From: Hymenobacter guriensis
GTDB taxonomy: Bacteria; Bacteroidota; Bacteroidia; Cytophagales; Hymenobacteraceae
Length of the DNA stretch: 64,000 nucleotides
Assembly (NCBI RefSeq): GCF_015773195.1
Contig: NZ_JADWYK010000001.1
Location: 558,001 to 622,000 of the forward strand
Direction of reading: 5' to 3'
The translations under genes were made by a program, and so were the position numbers. Below, in pieces: positions 51,870 to 61,962 of the stretch (position 1 is the first letter of the stretch; every line of letters begins with the position of its first letter). Below the pieces are notes generated by a model that saw nothing but the letters and a program-made list of their open reading frames with translations, did not search any database and was not told where the DNA came from.

Positions 51870-52913
51870 CTACTTCCGGACCGCCGCAATGGTAGTTCCT
51901 TCGGCCACTTCCTCTGCCTCGTGCTGAAAGCTGTAGTAGAGGTAGTACAGCGCCGGCAGAATAAATATGCTGCCTAGCAGCAAGGCCCAGCCCAGCGCCT
52001 GCATGGTAGCCGCCGGAGCCTGGTCGCGCAGCAGAGAAAGGTTAGAGCCGTGCCGCAGCACCACAAAATCGGGGAAGTGCCGGTAGCCGATGGCTAGCAG
52101 AATCATCGTCACCTGAAAGCCGGCCAGCAGGCGCGGCAACACCGTATGCCCCCGGCTGACGGCGTAGAACAGCCCGCCCAACGACAGCGTAGCCAAGCCT
52201 ACTGCCGAGGAGCCTACCCAGTTGCCGAAAATCCACGGCCCAAGCGGGATGCCCTCGAACCCGGCCGCCACAAACACCAGTGCGCCGGCCAGAAAGGTAA
52301 TGATGGTCATCGTGCGCGTCTTGCGAATGAAGTAGCGCTTATCCGCTTCGTTGTGGGTTTCGCCGATGCTGTACACGCTGGCCAGAAACCCGCACAAGGC
52401 CACCGTAAAGGCGCCCACGGCCACGGCAAACCAGTGCAGCCAGCTCCATACGTAGGCCGTCAGAAAATCGGTAGCGGCGGGGTTGACATAGCCAGCCAGC
52501 ACGCTGGCGGCAATAACGCCCAGAAAAAACGGCGTTACGGCGCTGGAAAGCGCAAAAATGCGGTTGTAGAGCATCTGCATCCGGTCCTTCACGGCATCGT
52601 AGTGCCGGAACACGAAAGCGGTGCCGCGGGCAATGATACCGAGCAGCATTACCACCAGCGGAATGTGCAGGCTCACCGACATGACGCCGTAGATGCGCGG
52701 GAAGCCCACAAACAGAATCACCACCGCAATGATGAGCCACATGTGGTTGGCTTCCCAGATAGGCCCGATTGCGTGCGACATGGTCTGGCGGGCAGCGCTA
52801 CGATTTTTGCTCCGCGTGAACAGTTCCATGATGCCCGCGCCAAAATCGGCGCCGCCCAGCAGCAGGTACAGCCAGATGGCCAGGCACAGGTAAATAATGA
52901 CGACGTATTGCAT
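51870..52913 (-). CDS. cydB: Cytochrome bd oxidase subunit II
   Basis: 347 residues, about eight or nine membrane helices. Typical starts and loops are LAIWLYLLLGGADFGAGIME, AIGPIWEANHMWLIIAVVIL, FPRIYGVMSVSLHIPLVVML and GTAFVFRHYDAVKDRM. With CydA it reduces oxygen to water using quinol, without pumping protons. It is downstream of cydA with a class B inverted repeat in the gap. It ends in a polar tail (QHEAEEVAEGTTIAAVRK). Confidence 0.93.
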   Translation of the reverse strand: MQYVVIIYLCLAIWLYLLLGGADFGAGIMELFTRSKNRSAARQTMSHAIGPIWEANHMWLIIAVVILFVGFPRIYGVMSVSLHIPLVVMLLGIIARGTAFVFRHYDAVKDRMQMLYNRIFALSSAVTPFFLGVIAASVLAGYVNPAATDFLTAYVWSWLHWFAVAVGAFTVALCGFLASVYSIGETHNEADKRYFIRKTRTMTIITFLAGALVFVAAGFEGIPLGPWIFGNWVGSSAVGLATLSLGGLFYAVSRGHTVLPRLLAGFQVTMILLAIGYRHFPDFVVLRHGSNLSLLRDQAPAATMQALGWALLLGSIFILPALYYLYYSFQHEAEEVAEGTTIAAVRK

Positions 52914-52933
52914 CTTTTCGATTGTTTTTGACC

Positions 52934-53025
52934 GTCATGCCGAGCGCAGCCGAGGCATCTCGCTAGTGTGGTAATTACCATAACAGCATCAGCACGCGAG
53001 ATGCCTCGGCTGCGCTCGGCATGAC
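52934..53025. repeat. Class B inverted repeat between cydA and cydB
   Basis: A perfect 30-bp arm (GTCATGCCGAGCGCAGCCGA, then GGCATCTCGC) at 52934-52963 matches 52996-53025 in reverse complement. The loop holds TGGTAATTACCA and ATCAGCAC, shared in part with the copy at 57471. Confidence 0.95.
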
Positions 53026-53043
53026 AGCCCTTCCAGAAAAATG

Positions 53044-54372
53044 TCAAGCCGCTCCAACTAAAGCCGGCCGGTCGTACAGCTCCGGCACCATCTTGATCTG
53101 GCGGTAGAGAAGGAATATAACCACCAGGCTCAGCGACAGATAGACGGCCGTGAACAGGTAGAACGAGTAGGCAATACCCGGCATGGGCGTCACGGCGTCG
53201 CGGGTGCGCATAATGCCGTATAGAATCCAGGGCTGGCGGCCCACTTCCGTTACGGTCCAGCCCGCTTCCACCGCAATAAAGCCGGCCGGAATAGCGGCCA
53301 CGAACAGCTTCAGCAGCCAGTCGGCGCGTAGCCAGTGCGGCCGGCGCCACAGGGCCCAGAAGTACAGCAGCGCCAGCCCCATCATAAACATGCCCAGCCC
53401 CACCATTAGCTGAAACGCCAGGTGCGGCACCGTTACCGGCGGCCGGTCAGCCACGGGAATCCGGTCGAGGCCGGTGACTTCCTGCTCGAAGTTGCCGTGC
53501 GCCAGGAAGCTGAGCGCCCCGGGAATCTTGATGGCGTAATCCACGCGCTGCTCCTTTTCGTTGGGCAGGCCGCCCAGCACCAGCGCGGCCGATTTCTCGG
53601 TGTGGAAATGGGCCTCCATAGCCGCCAGCTTAGCGGGCTGGCGCCGGGCCACGTCCTTGGCCGAAAAGTCGCCGCTGAGGGGTTGTAGCACGGCCGCCAC
53701 TGTGCCGAATACGGCCGCAATTTGAAACGCCCGGAAGTGAAAGTGAATGTTGCGGCGCTTGAGTACCATGAGAGCATGCACGCCGGCCACCGCAAAGCCC
53801 GTAGCCGCAAAGGCTGCCAGCGTCATGTGCAGGGCCTGGGAAAGCCAGGCGTCGTTGAACATAGCCCGCACCGGGTCGACATTCAGGTACTGGCCATTCA
53901 CGTAATCGAAGCCGGAGGGGCTGTTCATCCAGGCGTTGGCCGCTACCACCAGAATGCCCGAGGCTAGCCCGCTCACGCCCACGACCACGCCCGTAAACCA
54001 GTGAAACCACGGGTGAAACCGGCCCCAGCCGTAGAGAAAAAAGCCGAGGGCAATAGCCTCAATGAAAAACGCGGTGCCTTCCAACGAAAACGGCATGCCG
54101 AAGATAGGGCCGGCGTGCTCCATAAACTTCGGCCACAGCAGCCCCAGCTCAAACGAAAGCACCGTGCCCGACACCGCCCCAACGGCGAAGAAAATGGCCA
54201 CGCCCTTGCTCCAGGCCTTAGTGAGGTTGCGGTAGGTTTCGTCGCCCCCGCGCAGCCACTTGTAGTGCGCCACGGCCATAAAAAACGGCATCACCATCCC
54301 TATGCAGGAAAAGATGATGTGAAAGCCCAAAGACAGGGCCATTTGGGAGCGGGCGGCCAGAAAATCATCCAT
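53044..54372 (-). CDS. cydA: Cytochrome bd oxidase subunit I
   Basis: 442 residues from the ATG at 54372 (MDDFLAARSQMALSLGFHII). Haem ligand His is in LGFHIIFS, the quinol-side region follows in FMAVAHYKWL, and GRQPWILYGIMRTRDAVTP marks the conserved GRQPW segment. Its length and short periplasmic Q-loop place it with the short-loop (CIO-like) bd oxidases rather than E. coli-type CydA. It allows respiration at low oxygen. No assembly genes (cydCD) are in the window. Confidence 0.94.
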   Translation of the reverse strand: MDDFLAARSQMALSLGFHIIFSCIGMVMPFFMAVAHYKWLRGGDETYRNLTKAWSKGVAIFFAVGAVSGTVLSFELGLLWPKFMEHAGPIFGMPFSLEGTAFFIEAIALGFFLYGWGRFHPWFHWFTGVVVGVSGLASGILVVAANAWMNSPSGFDYVNGQYLNVDPVRAMFNDAWLSQALHMTLAAFAATGFAVAGVHALMVLKRRNIHFHFRAFQIAAVFGTVAAVLQPLSGDFSAKDVARRQPAKLAAMEAHFHTEKSAALVLGGLPNEKEQRVDYAIKIPGALSFLAHGNFEQEVTGLDRIPVADRPPVTVPHLAFQLMVGLGMFMMGLALLYFWALWRRPHWLRADWLLKLFVAAIPAGFIAVEAGWTVTEVGRQPWILYGIMRTRDAVTPMPGIAYSFYLFTAVYLSLSLVVIFLLYRQIKMVPELYDRPALVGAA

Positions 54373-54590
54373 AGCGCAAACCAAGCGAAGGCGTGAGGCC
54401 CCTCCCGCAGGAGCGGCAAAAAGCCAGGTAGGTCGCGTATGTTTCGACTGAGGCCGCAACCTGCCTGCCACAACGCCGGCAAGGTAGGCCCCGCAACTCA
54501 GGGTTGGAAGGATTTACTTAAAAATCCTGCGCAGGTGGCTATTTGCAGAGGAAATCAAGCTCACCGTATAATGTAGCATCTGGCAGCAAC

Positions 54591-55259
54591 TCAGGCTTCG
54601 GGCGGGCGCAGCTCCAACAGCCTGTCCACGACTACAGCTAGTAGCACCCCAGCTACCGGAGCCACTACGTACACCCAGGCGGCGGTGATGTGCCCGCTTA
54701 GAATAGCGGGCGCCAGAGAACGGGCCGGGTTCATGGAGGCGCCGCTCAGCGGGCCGGCCACCAGGGCTTCCAGCGCTACCGTGGCGCTGATGGTGAGGCC
54801 CACCAGCAAGCCCTGCTCGTAGAAGCCGGACGTAACCCGCAGGATGACGAGCATAAGCCAGAACGTGAGAAACACCTCGATGCCGAACGCCTGGGCGGCG
54901 CCGTGGGCCGGCAGCGTAGCGCCCAGCGCTGAGCCCGGCGCGGCCAGGAGCTTCACCAGCGCACTGCCCGCGAAGGCGCCCACCAGCTGCGCAGCTACGT
55001 AAGGCAGCACCCGCCGGCCCGGAAAGCGCCCCGCCGCCCAGAACCCCAGCGTCACCGCTGGGTTCACGTGTGCCCCGCTCACATGACCCAGCCCCTGAAT
55101 CAGGACGAGCACCACCAGCCCGAAGGCGGCGGCTATGCCCCCGTGGCCCAGTGCGTGGGTTTGTTCATTTACCACCACGGCGCCGGTGCCGAACAGCATG
55201 AGCACGGCGGTGCCTAGGGCTTCTGCCAGCAGGCACTGGCGCAGCGTAACCGTCCTCAT
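54591..55259 (-). CDS. Aquaporin/glyceroporin, NIP-like
   Basis: 222 residues, six helices and two half-helices with NPA boxes in GHVSGAHVNPAVTLGF and GPLSGASMNPARSLAP. The second box context (GPLSGASMNPARS) is the form seen in NIP-type channels. The position aligning with the AqpZ selectivity-filter His appears to be Ala, predicting a wider pore. NIP-like channels can carry uncharged metalloids and glycerol. It is on the same strand as, and 110 bases downstream of, an ArsS-type gene, which fits arsenic-related transport. Substrate is inference. Confidence 0.88.
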   Translation of the reverse strand: MRTVTLRQCLLAEALGTAVLMLFGTGAVVVNEQTHALGHGGIAAAFGLVVLVLIQGLGHVSGAHVNPAVTLGFWAAGRFPGRRVLPYVAAQLVGAFAGSALVKLLAAPGSALGATLPAHGAAQAFGIEVFLTFWLMLVILRVTSGFYEQGLLVGLTISATVALEALVAGPLSGASMNPARSLAPAILSGHITAAWVYVVAPVAGVLLAVVVDRLLELRPPEA

Positions 55260-55369
55260 GCAACGCCGCCGGTAAGCGCAGCGGCAGCAAAGAGAGCCGC
55301 CTCTACAAGCATAGACCCAGGAAAGCTACCGCAGCCGGGGTCGAAAGCAGAGGAAAGTAAGCGCATAGG

Positions 55370-56419
<1,050 letters not shown>

Positions 56420-56656
56420 GGCAGGAAAATGCAGCGGCCCGAATGCCGGCGCGGGCAGAGAAACGAGTGAAGAAGCCGGCCGATTCGATGGAACGGTACC
56501 TACGAACAAAGCCAATCCGGCAGATGTTACCACCGGGCTTTATTCGCCAAGGTACGCAGCCGCCGCAAGCTGCTCAGGGCTACGGCAGATTCGCGCTCCT
56601 ATCCAACCAGTCGTGGCTACATCTTTGCAGGCGGGCGCCTACGTATGTCTGCTGCC

Positions 56657-57457
56657 ATGAAACGATTAACTTCTCTCCTACTGCCAGCATTCCTGTTGCT
56701 GTCGGCCGGCGCACTCACCGCCCGTCCTTTGCCTGGGGCTCACCGGCCGGCTGCTACCGCCGCCCCGGCCGTCAACGCGCCCATCGACCACATGGCTTTT
56801 GACCGGCTGCTGAAAAAGCACGTCAACGCCCGGGGCCTGGTCGATTACCAAGGTTTCAAGGCCGACGAAAAGGCATTCAACCAGTATTTGGCACAGCTGA
56901 GCAAGAACGCGCCCGCCGCCAGCTGGAGCAAGCCCGAGCAGATGGCTTACTGGATCAACGCTTACAACGCCTACACTATCCGGCTCATCCTCGACCATTA
57001 CCCGCTGCAAAGCATCAAGGACATCGGCTCGAAAATTCAGATACCGCTCGTGTCTACGCCCTGGGCGGCCCGGTTTTTCAGCATCGGGGGCGAGAAAATG
57101 AGCCTCGACCACATCGAGCATAGCATCCTGCGCAAGCAGTACGACGACCCGCGCATCCACTTCGCGCTGGTGTGCGCCTCCATTTCCTGCCCGCGTCTGC
57201 GCAACGAGGCCTACACCGCCACCCAACTCAGCCAGCAGCTCGACGACCAGGGCCGGAACTTTCTGAACGACCCGGCCAAAAACAACGTTGGCCGCGCCGC
57301 CGCCCAGCTTTCCCGCTACTTCGACTGGTACAAGGCCGACTGGGAAAAGAACGGGCAGTCGGTGGCCAAGTGGGTGAACCGCTACAGCAAAACCCGGATG
57401 AACGCCGATGCCAAGGTGACCTATCAGGATTACAACTGGAACCTGAACAAGCAGTAG
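56657..57457 (+). CDS. DUF547 secreted protein
   Basis: 266 residues from the ATG at 56657 (or 270 from 56645). A signal peptide (LTSLLLPAFLLLSAGALTA) precedes a DUF547 domain: FDRLLKKHVNARGLVDYQGF, EQMAYWINAYNAYTIRLILD, LDHIEHSILRKQYDDPRIHF and ALVCASISCPRLRNEAYTA. DUF547 proteins are periplasmic and of unknown activity. It is divergent from the ArsS-type gene, sharing its 237-base upstream region, so co-regulation is possible. Confidence 0.87.
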   Translation: MKRLTSLLLPAFLLLSAGALTARPLPGAHRPAATAAPAVNAPIDHMAFDRLLKKHVNARGLVDYQGFKADEKAFNQYLAQLSKNAPAASWSKPEQMAYWINAYNAYTIRLILDHYPLQSIKDIGSKIQIPLVSTPWAARFFSIGGEKMSLDHIEHSILRKQYDDPRIHFALVCASISCPRLRNEAYTATQLSQQLDDQGRNFLNDPAKNNVGRAAAQLSRYFDWYKADWEKNGQSVAKWVNRYSKTRMNADAKVTYQDYNWNLNKQ

Positions 57458-57470
57458 AAGCTGCTAGGCC

Positions 57471-57567
57471 GTCATTCCGAGCGCAGCCGAGGAATCTTGC
57501 TAGTGTGGTAATAAGCTTACCAGTGCAATATCAGCACGCGAGATTCCTCGGCTGCGCTCGGAATGAC
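57471..57567. repeat. Class B inverted repeat between the DUF547 gene and puuD
   Basis: Arms of 30 bp (57471-57500 and 57538-57567), starting GTCATTCCGAGCGCAGCCGA; one or two mismatches at the inner end. The loop shares TAGTGTGGTAAT and ATCAGCAC with the copy at 52934. Confidence 0.93.
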
Positions 57568-57615
57568 GTTCTTTTATATTCTACACGACCATCAAACGGT
57601 GCTTTAGGTGGCCAT

Positions 57616-59022
57616 CTACTCCAGCTTCGCGCCCTGCTCTATCCAGCACCGGATCAGGTCCCGCTCCTCCTGGGTCATGTGGGTTTTGTTGTTCTGGGGC
57701 ATCGTTTTGGTGACAACCACACGCTGCATGACTTTGTCCTGGAGGCGGGCAATATCGGCGGGCGTATCGAACACCACGCCGTTGGGCGCAGTGGTGAAGA
57801 CCTCATCGGTGGGCGTGGCGGAGTGGCAGCGCACGCACCGCAGCTGCACAATGCCCTGTACCTGGGCCACGCCCACGTTGGGGGTGCAGGCAGCGGCCGT
57901 ACCGGTTTCGGTTTTCGGGGCCGTGACGAAGGCCACCGCCAGCAGCAAACCCGCCGCCAGCGGGAACACCAGCCCAGTGGCCTGGTGCTTTTCGCGCAGA
58001 TTCAGCCAGTGCTTGATGCCGGCCGTGCCCAGGGCAATGGCGGCCAGCACTGCCCAGGGGTAGCTGTGCCCGAAGGTGCTGGGGAAATGGTTGCTGATCA
58101 TCACAAACAGCACCGGCAGCGTGAAGTAATTATTGTGCAAGGACCGAAGCCCGGCGTGTTTGCCTAGTTCGGGGTTGAGTGGCTGGCCTTCAGTAGCGGC
58201 CTTCACCATGGCTTTCTGGGCCGGGATGATGATAAAAAACACGTTGCCCACCATGAGCGTGCCCAGCATGGCCCCGAAGTGTAGGTAGGCCGCCCGGGCA
58301 CTGAACACCTGGCAGTAAAACCACGCGAAGGCCGTGCAGATCAGAAAGCCCAGCACCGCTATAACCAGTCCGTTCTTCACCAGCGGGGTGCGGCACAGCA
58401 CGTGGTAGAGCACCCAGGCCACCACAAAAGAGCCCACCCCAATAGCCACCCCGGTCAGCGGACTGATGGCCAGCACCTGCGGGTCGATGAGCATGGCGCC
58501 AGCGTTGAAGTAATACACCACGCACAACAGGCTGAAGCCGGTAAGCCAGGTGAAGTACGCTTCGTACTTAAACCAGTGTAGGGCCTTGGGAATCTGGGGC
58601 GGGGCCAGCTTGTATTTCTCCAGGTAATAGAAGCCGCCACCGTGCACGGCCCATAGGTTGCCAGCCAACTCCTCGCGCACGTTGTCGGTGCGGTTGAGGG
58701 CATTTTCCAGGAATACGAAGTAGAAGGAGGCCCCAATCCAGGCAATGCCGAAGGTGACGTGCACAAGGCGCACCACAATGTTGAGCCACTCCATGAGGTG
58801 GCCTTCCCAGGGCGTGCCCTGTACCAGCAGGTAAAACACGAGCAGCAGAAACAGCACCGCCAGCACCGTGAGAGCGTAACCGAAGCCCTGCATGGTGAGG
58901 CCACTCTCGCCCAACTCTCCGCCGCGCCAGTGGGTGCGGGCCACTCTGTGAAGCACCCAACTGGCACCTACAATCAATAAAAACACCGCCGCCACCACCA
59001 ACAAAACCACTACGTGCATCAT
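57616..59022 (-). CDS. puuD: Urate hydroxylase PuuD (membrane protein with cytochrome c domain)
   Basis: 468 residues. About eight membrane helices (LVHVTFGIAWIGASFYFVFL, WLTGFSLLCVVYYF, MLGTLMVGNVFFIIIPAQKA) are followed by a C-terminal cytochrome c domain with the haem site CVRCH and Met in TKTMPQNNKTHMT. This is the PuuD family, which oxidises urate to 5-hydroxyisourate and passes electrons to the respiratory chain instead of oxygen. It is divergent from allB and heads a urate-degradation group. Terminal oxidase genes (cydAB) lie 4 kb away. Confidence 0.88.
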   Translation of the reverse strand: MMHVVVLLVVAAVFLLIVGASWVLHRVARTHWRGGELGESGLTMQGFGYALTVLAVLFLLLVFYLLVQGTPWEGHLMEWLNIVVRLVHVTFGIAWIGASFYFVFLENALNRTDNVREELAGNLWAVHGGGFYYLEKYKLAPPQIPKALHWFKYEAYFTWLTGFSLLCVVYYFNAGAMLIDPQVLAISPLTGVAIGVGSFVVAWVLYHVLCRTPLVKNGLVIAVLGFLICTAFAWFYCQVFSARAAYLHFGAMLGTLMVGNVFFIIIPAQKAMVKAATEGQPLNPELGKHAGLRSLHNNYFTLPVLFVMISNHFPSTFGHSYPWAVLAAIALGTAGIKHWLNLREKHQATGLVFPLAAGLLLAVAFVTAPKTETGTAAACTPNVGVAQVQGIVQLRCVRCHSATPTDEVFTTAPNGVVFDTPADIARLQDKVMQRVVVTKTMPQNNKTHMTQEERDLIRCWIEQGAKLE

Positions 59023-59243
59023 ACGCTAACTAAAAACGCGCCCCTAATATCAGTTTGGGGAAAGGGGAATACGCAAGAAAACAACTTTACAAAACCCGTC
59101 AAAATACTATCTGTCAGCCGGTAGCCTCCAGTCGGAAGCAACTTATTTGACGTTGTTCTGGCGGTTTCGGCCAAACAAAGGCCGCGCGAGCAGCACTTCG
59201 TGTTTGAAATATTCTCATTTTGTAGCACAGTTCATTACACTTC
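59023..59243. promoter_or_regulatory. Shared divergent control region of puuD and allB
   Basis: 221 bases between two divergent genes of one pathway. A small GTTT-CGGCC-AAAC dyad is present. No promoter pair with exact consensus spacing was found, so only the location supports this call. Confidence 0.35.
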
Positions 59244-60578
59244 ATGCAGGATTTCGCTTTAGTCAGTAAAAAAGTGGTGCTGCCCACCGGCGTGCAGCCG
59301 GCGCTGGTAGTGGTGCAGGCCGGGCGCATTGCGGCGGTGTTGGAGCCCGGCGTGCCCGTGCGAGTACCGATTATCGACTTGGGCGAGCGAGCTATACTAC
59401 CCGGCCTCATCGACCCGCACGTGCACATCAACGAGCCGGGCCGCACCGCTTGGGAAGGCTTCGACACGGCCACCCGCGCTGCCCTGGCCGGCGGACTCAC
59501 CACGCTGGTGGACATGCCCCTGAACTCGGCGCCCGTCACGACTTCGGTAGCGAACCTAGAGCTGAAGCTGGCCGCTGCCCGCCAGCACCTGCACACCAAC
59601 GTAGGCTTTTGGGGCGGCATCGTGCCTGGCAATGCGGCGGAAGTAGAAGGGCTGATTGCCGCCGGCGTGCTCGGCTTTAAAGCCTTTCTGACGCACTCTG
59701 GCATCGACGATTTCCCGAATGCTACTGAGGCCGACCTGCGCGCCGTGATGCCCCTGCTGGCTCGTCACGGCCTGCCCCTGCTGGTGCACTGCGAGCTAAG
59801 CCAAGACGACGATGCCTGGAAGCAGGGCGACAAGCAGTCGTACCCGAACTACCTGGCATCCCGCCCCAAAAGCTGGGAAGACGAAGCCGTGGCGCTGATG
59901 ATTCGACTGTGCCGGGAAACTGGCTGCCGCACCCACATCGTGCATTTGTCATCGGCTGATTCCCTGCCCCAACTGGTAGCAGCCAAGGCCGAAGGGCTGC
60001 CCATTACGGTAGAAACCGGCCAGCACTACCTGTTTTTTGCCGCCGAGGATATTCCCAACGGGCAAACCCGCTTTAAGTGCGCCCCGCCCATCCGGGAAAG
60101 GGCCAACAACGAGCAACTCTGGCTGGCCCTGCAAAGCGGCCTCATTGACTTTGTGGCTACCGACCACTCCCCCGCCCCGCCCGACCTCAAGCAGCTCGAT
60201 TCCGGCGACTTCACCACGGCCTGGGGCGGCATTGCGTCTTTGCAGCTGGCCTTGCCGGTGCTCTGGACGGTGGCCCAACCGCGCGGCGCTTCCCTAGTGG
60301 ATCTGGCGCACTGGCTGAGCGCCAATCCTGCCAGGCTCATTGGCCAGGCTCACCGCAAAGGCCAGATTGCCGCGGGCTTCGACGCCGATTTGCTGGTGCT
60401 CGACGAGGAAGCCACGTTCACAGTCACCGAAGAGCTGTTGCACCACCGCCACAAAATCAGCCCGTATGTGGGCCAGCAGCTGCGCGGGGTGGTGGAGCAA
60501 ACCTATTTGGCCGGACAGTTGGTCTATAATCGGCCCGAGTTCATCAGCCTGCACCAAGGCCAGGTCGTTACCCGCTAG
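59244..60578 (+). CDS. allB: Allantoinase
   Basis: 444 residues. Cyclic amidohydrolase with the metal site DPHVHINEPGRTAWEGFDTA, GFKAFLTHSGIDDFPNA (carbamylated Lys), HCELSQDD, RTHIVHLSSADSLPQ, PITVETGQHYLFFAAEDIPN and VATDHSPAPPDLK (catalytic Asp). The allantoinase-type YPNYLASRPKSWEDEAVALM segment supports the assignment over dihydropyrimidinase. It opens allantoin to allantoate. The allC-like gene begins 4 bases after its stop. Confidence 0.93.
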   Translation: MQDFALVSKKVVLPTGVQPALVVVQAGRIAAVLEPGVPVRVPIIDLGERAILPGLIDPHVHINEPGRTAWEGFDTATRAALAGGLTTLVDMPLNSAPVTTSVANLELKLAAARQHLHTNVGFWGGIVPGNAAEVEGLIAAGVLGFKAFLTHSGIDDFPNATEADLRAVMPLLARHGLPLLVHCELSQDDDAWKQGDKQSYPNYLASRPKSWEDEAVALMIRLCRETGCRTHIVHLSSADSLPQLVAAKAEGLPITVETGQHYLFFAAEDIPNGQTRFKCAPPIRERANNEQLWLALQSGLIDFVATDHSPAPPDLKQLDSGDFTTAWGGIASLQLALPVLWTVAQPRGASLVDLAHWLSANPARLIGQAHRKGQIAAGFDADLLVLDEEATFTVTEELLHHRHKISPYVGQQLRGVVEQTYLAGQLVYNRPEFISLHQGQVVTR

Positions 60579-60582
60579 CTGT

Positions 60583-61836
60583 ATGATGACTGACTATTCT
60601 GCCCGCGCCGCCCGGGTGCTGGAACGCATTGAGGAGCTGGCCGCCATCAGTGAGGACGCGCAGGGGGTAACGCGCACGTTCGGCACGGAAGCCTTCCAGC
60701 AGGGCCGCGCTTTGGTGGAAAGCTGGATGCGCGCAGCCGGCCTGGAAACCCGCCTCGACGCCATCGGCAACGTGCGCGGCCGCCTCGTGTGCCCGAACCC
60801 TGCTGCTAAAACCTTCGTCCTCGGCTCCCATATTGATACGGTGGTGAATGCCGGCAAGTACGACGGCCCGCTGGGCGTGCTGCTGGGGCTGGACTTGCTG
60901 GAGCAGCTAGCGGCTCAGCAGGCGGAGCTGCCGTTTCATCTGGAGCTCATAGCCTTCAGCGACGAAGAAGGCGTGCGGTTTCATACCACGTACCTGGGCA
61001 GCAAAGTTGTGGCCGGCTCCTTCGATACGAGCCTGCTCCAGCGCCCCGACGCCCACGGTCACACGCTGGCCGAGGTACTAACGGCTATGGGCGGAAGGCC
61101 TGAGGAGCTAGCGGCCGATGCTTTGCCGCCGGAAAGCTGGCTGGGCTACTTCGAAATGCACATCGAGCAGGGCCCGGTGCTCTGGGAGCGGCCCGCCCCG
61201 GTGGCGCTGGTGACGGCCATTGCCGGGCAGCGCCGCGTGGAGCTAACATTCCGGGGCATGGCCGGCCACGCCGGCACTGTGCCCATGCGCATGCGCCAGG
61301 ATGCCTTGGCGGCTGCCGCCGAGTTTGTGCTAGCGGCCGAGCAATTTGCCCAACGGCACGGCCAGAACCTGGTAGCCACCGTGGGCAAGCTGCACTTGCC
61401 GCAGTCGGCCAGCAACGTGATTCCCGGCGAAGTCGTCTGCAGCCTCGACTTGCGCAGCCCCGATGAGAGTCACCTGGCCGCCGCTTACGAGCGGCTCCAG
61501 GCCCAGGCCGCCGGCATCGGGCAGCGCCGCCAGGTGGACGTGAGCTGGAACCTCATTCAGCAAACCGCGCCCGTCGCCTGCGACGCCGGCCTGAATGCGC
61601 AGCTCGCGCAGGCCATTGCCGAGGCTGGCTATGAGGTTATTCCCTTAGTGAGCGGGGCCGGCCACGATGCGGTGCCCATTTCCCAGGTGGCCCCGGCCAC
61701 CATGCTTTTCATCCGCTGCTACAAAGGCATCAGCCACAACCCGCTCGAAAACGTGGAGCTGCCTGACGTAGCAGTGGCCTTGGAAGTGGCGGAGCGGTTT
61801 CTGGCGAGGCTTACTTCTTCGTATCAAACTCCCTAA
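60583..61836 (+). CDS. allC: Allantoate amidohydrolase (M20 family)
   Basis: 417 residues from ATG 60583 (a second ATG follows at 60586). Metal-binding residues are visible: VLGSHIDTVVNAGKYDGPLG, LIAFSDEEGVRFHTTYLGSK, EMHIEQGPVLWE and SGAGHDAVPISQVAPATMLF, then CYKGISHNPLENVELPDV. The dimerisation lid includes RGMAGHAGTVPMRMRQDALA. It removes ammonia and CO2 from allantoate to give ureidoglycine. The family also contains N-carbamoyl-amino-acid hydrolases, but the neighbours point to allantoate. The longer frame to 60340 overlaps allB and was rejected. Confidence 0.88.
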   Translation: MMTDYSARAARVLERIEELAAISEDAQGVTRTFGTEAFQQGRALVESWMRAAGLETRLDAIGNVRGRLVCPNPAAKTFVLGSHIDTVVNAGKYDGPLGVLLGLDLLEQLAAQQAELPFHLELIAFSDEEGVRFHTTYLGSKVVAGSFDTSLLQRPDAHGHTLAEVLTAMGGRPEELAADALPPESWLGYFEMHIEQGPVLWERPAPVALVTAIAGQRRVELTFRGMAGHAGTVPMRMRQDALAAAAEFVLAAEQFAQRHGQNLVATVGKLHLPQSASNVIPGEVVCSLDLRSPDESHLAAAYERLQAQAAGIGQRRQVDVSWNLIQQTAPVACDAGLNAQLAQAIAEAGYEVIPLVSGAGHDAVPISQVAPATMLFIRCYKGISHNPLENVELPDVAVALEVAERFLARLTSSYQTP

Positions 61837-61850
61837 TTGCCTTTTCACCT

Positions 61851-61929
61851 GTCATTTCGAACGCAGTGAGGAATCTGGGTAAATAGCGCATGTAGCATCT
61901 CCCAGATTCCTCACTACGTTCGGAATGAC
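61851..61929. repeat. Class B inverted repeat between allC and allE
   Basis: Left arm 61851-61879 (GTCATTTCGAACGCAGTGAG then GAATCTGGG) and right arm 61901-61929 are near-perfect complements. This is the most diverged class B copy. Confidence 0.88.
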
Positions 61930-61962
61930 ATTTTTTTCTTTGTCATTTCTTCTTTCTCTGAT

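Noticed and set aside
60340..60582. Upstream extension of the allC frame.
   Set aside because: It overlaps the end of allB out of frame; the M20 homology starts at 60583.
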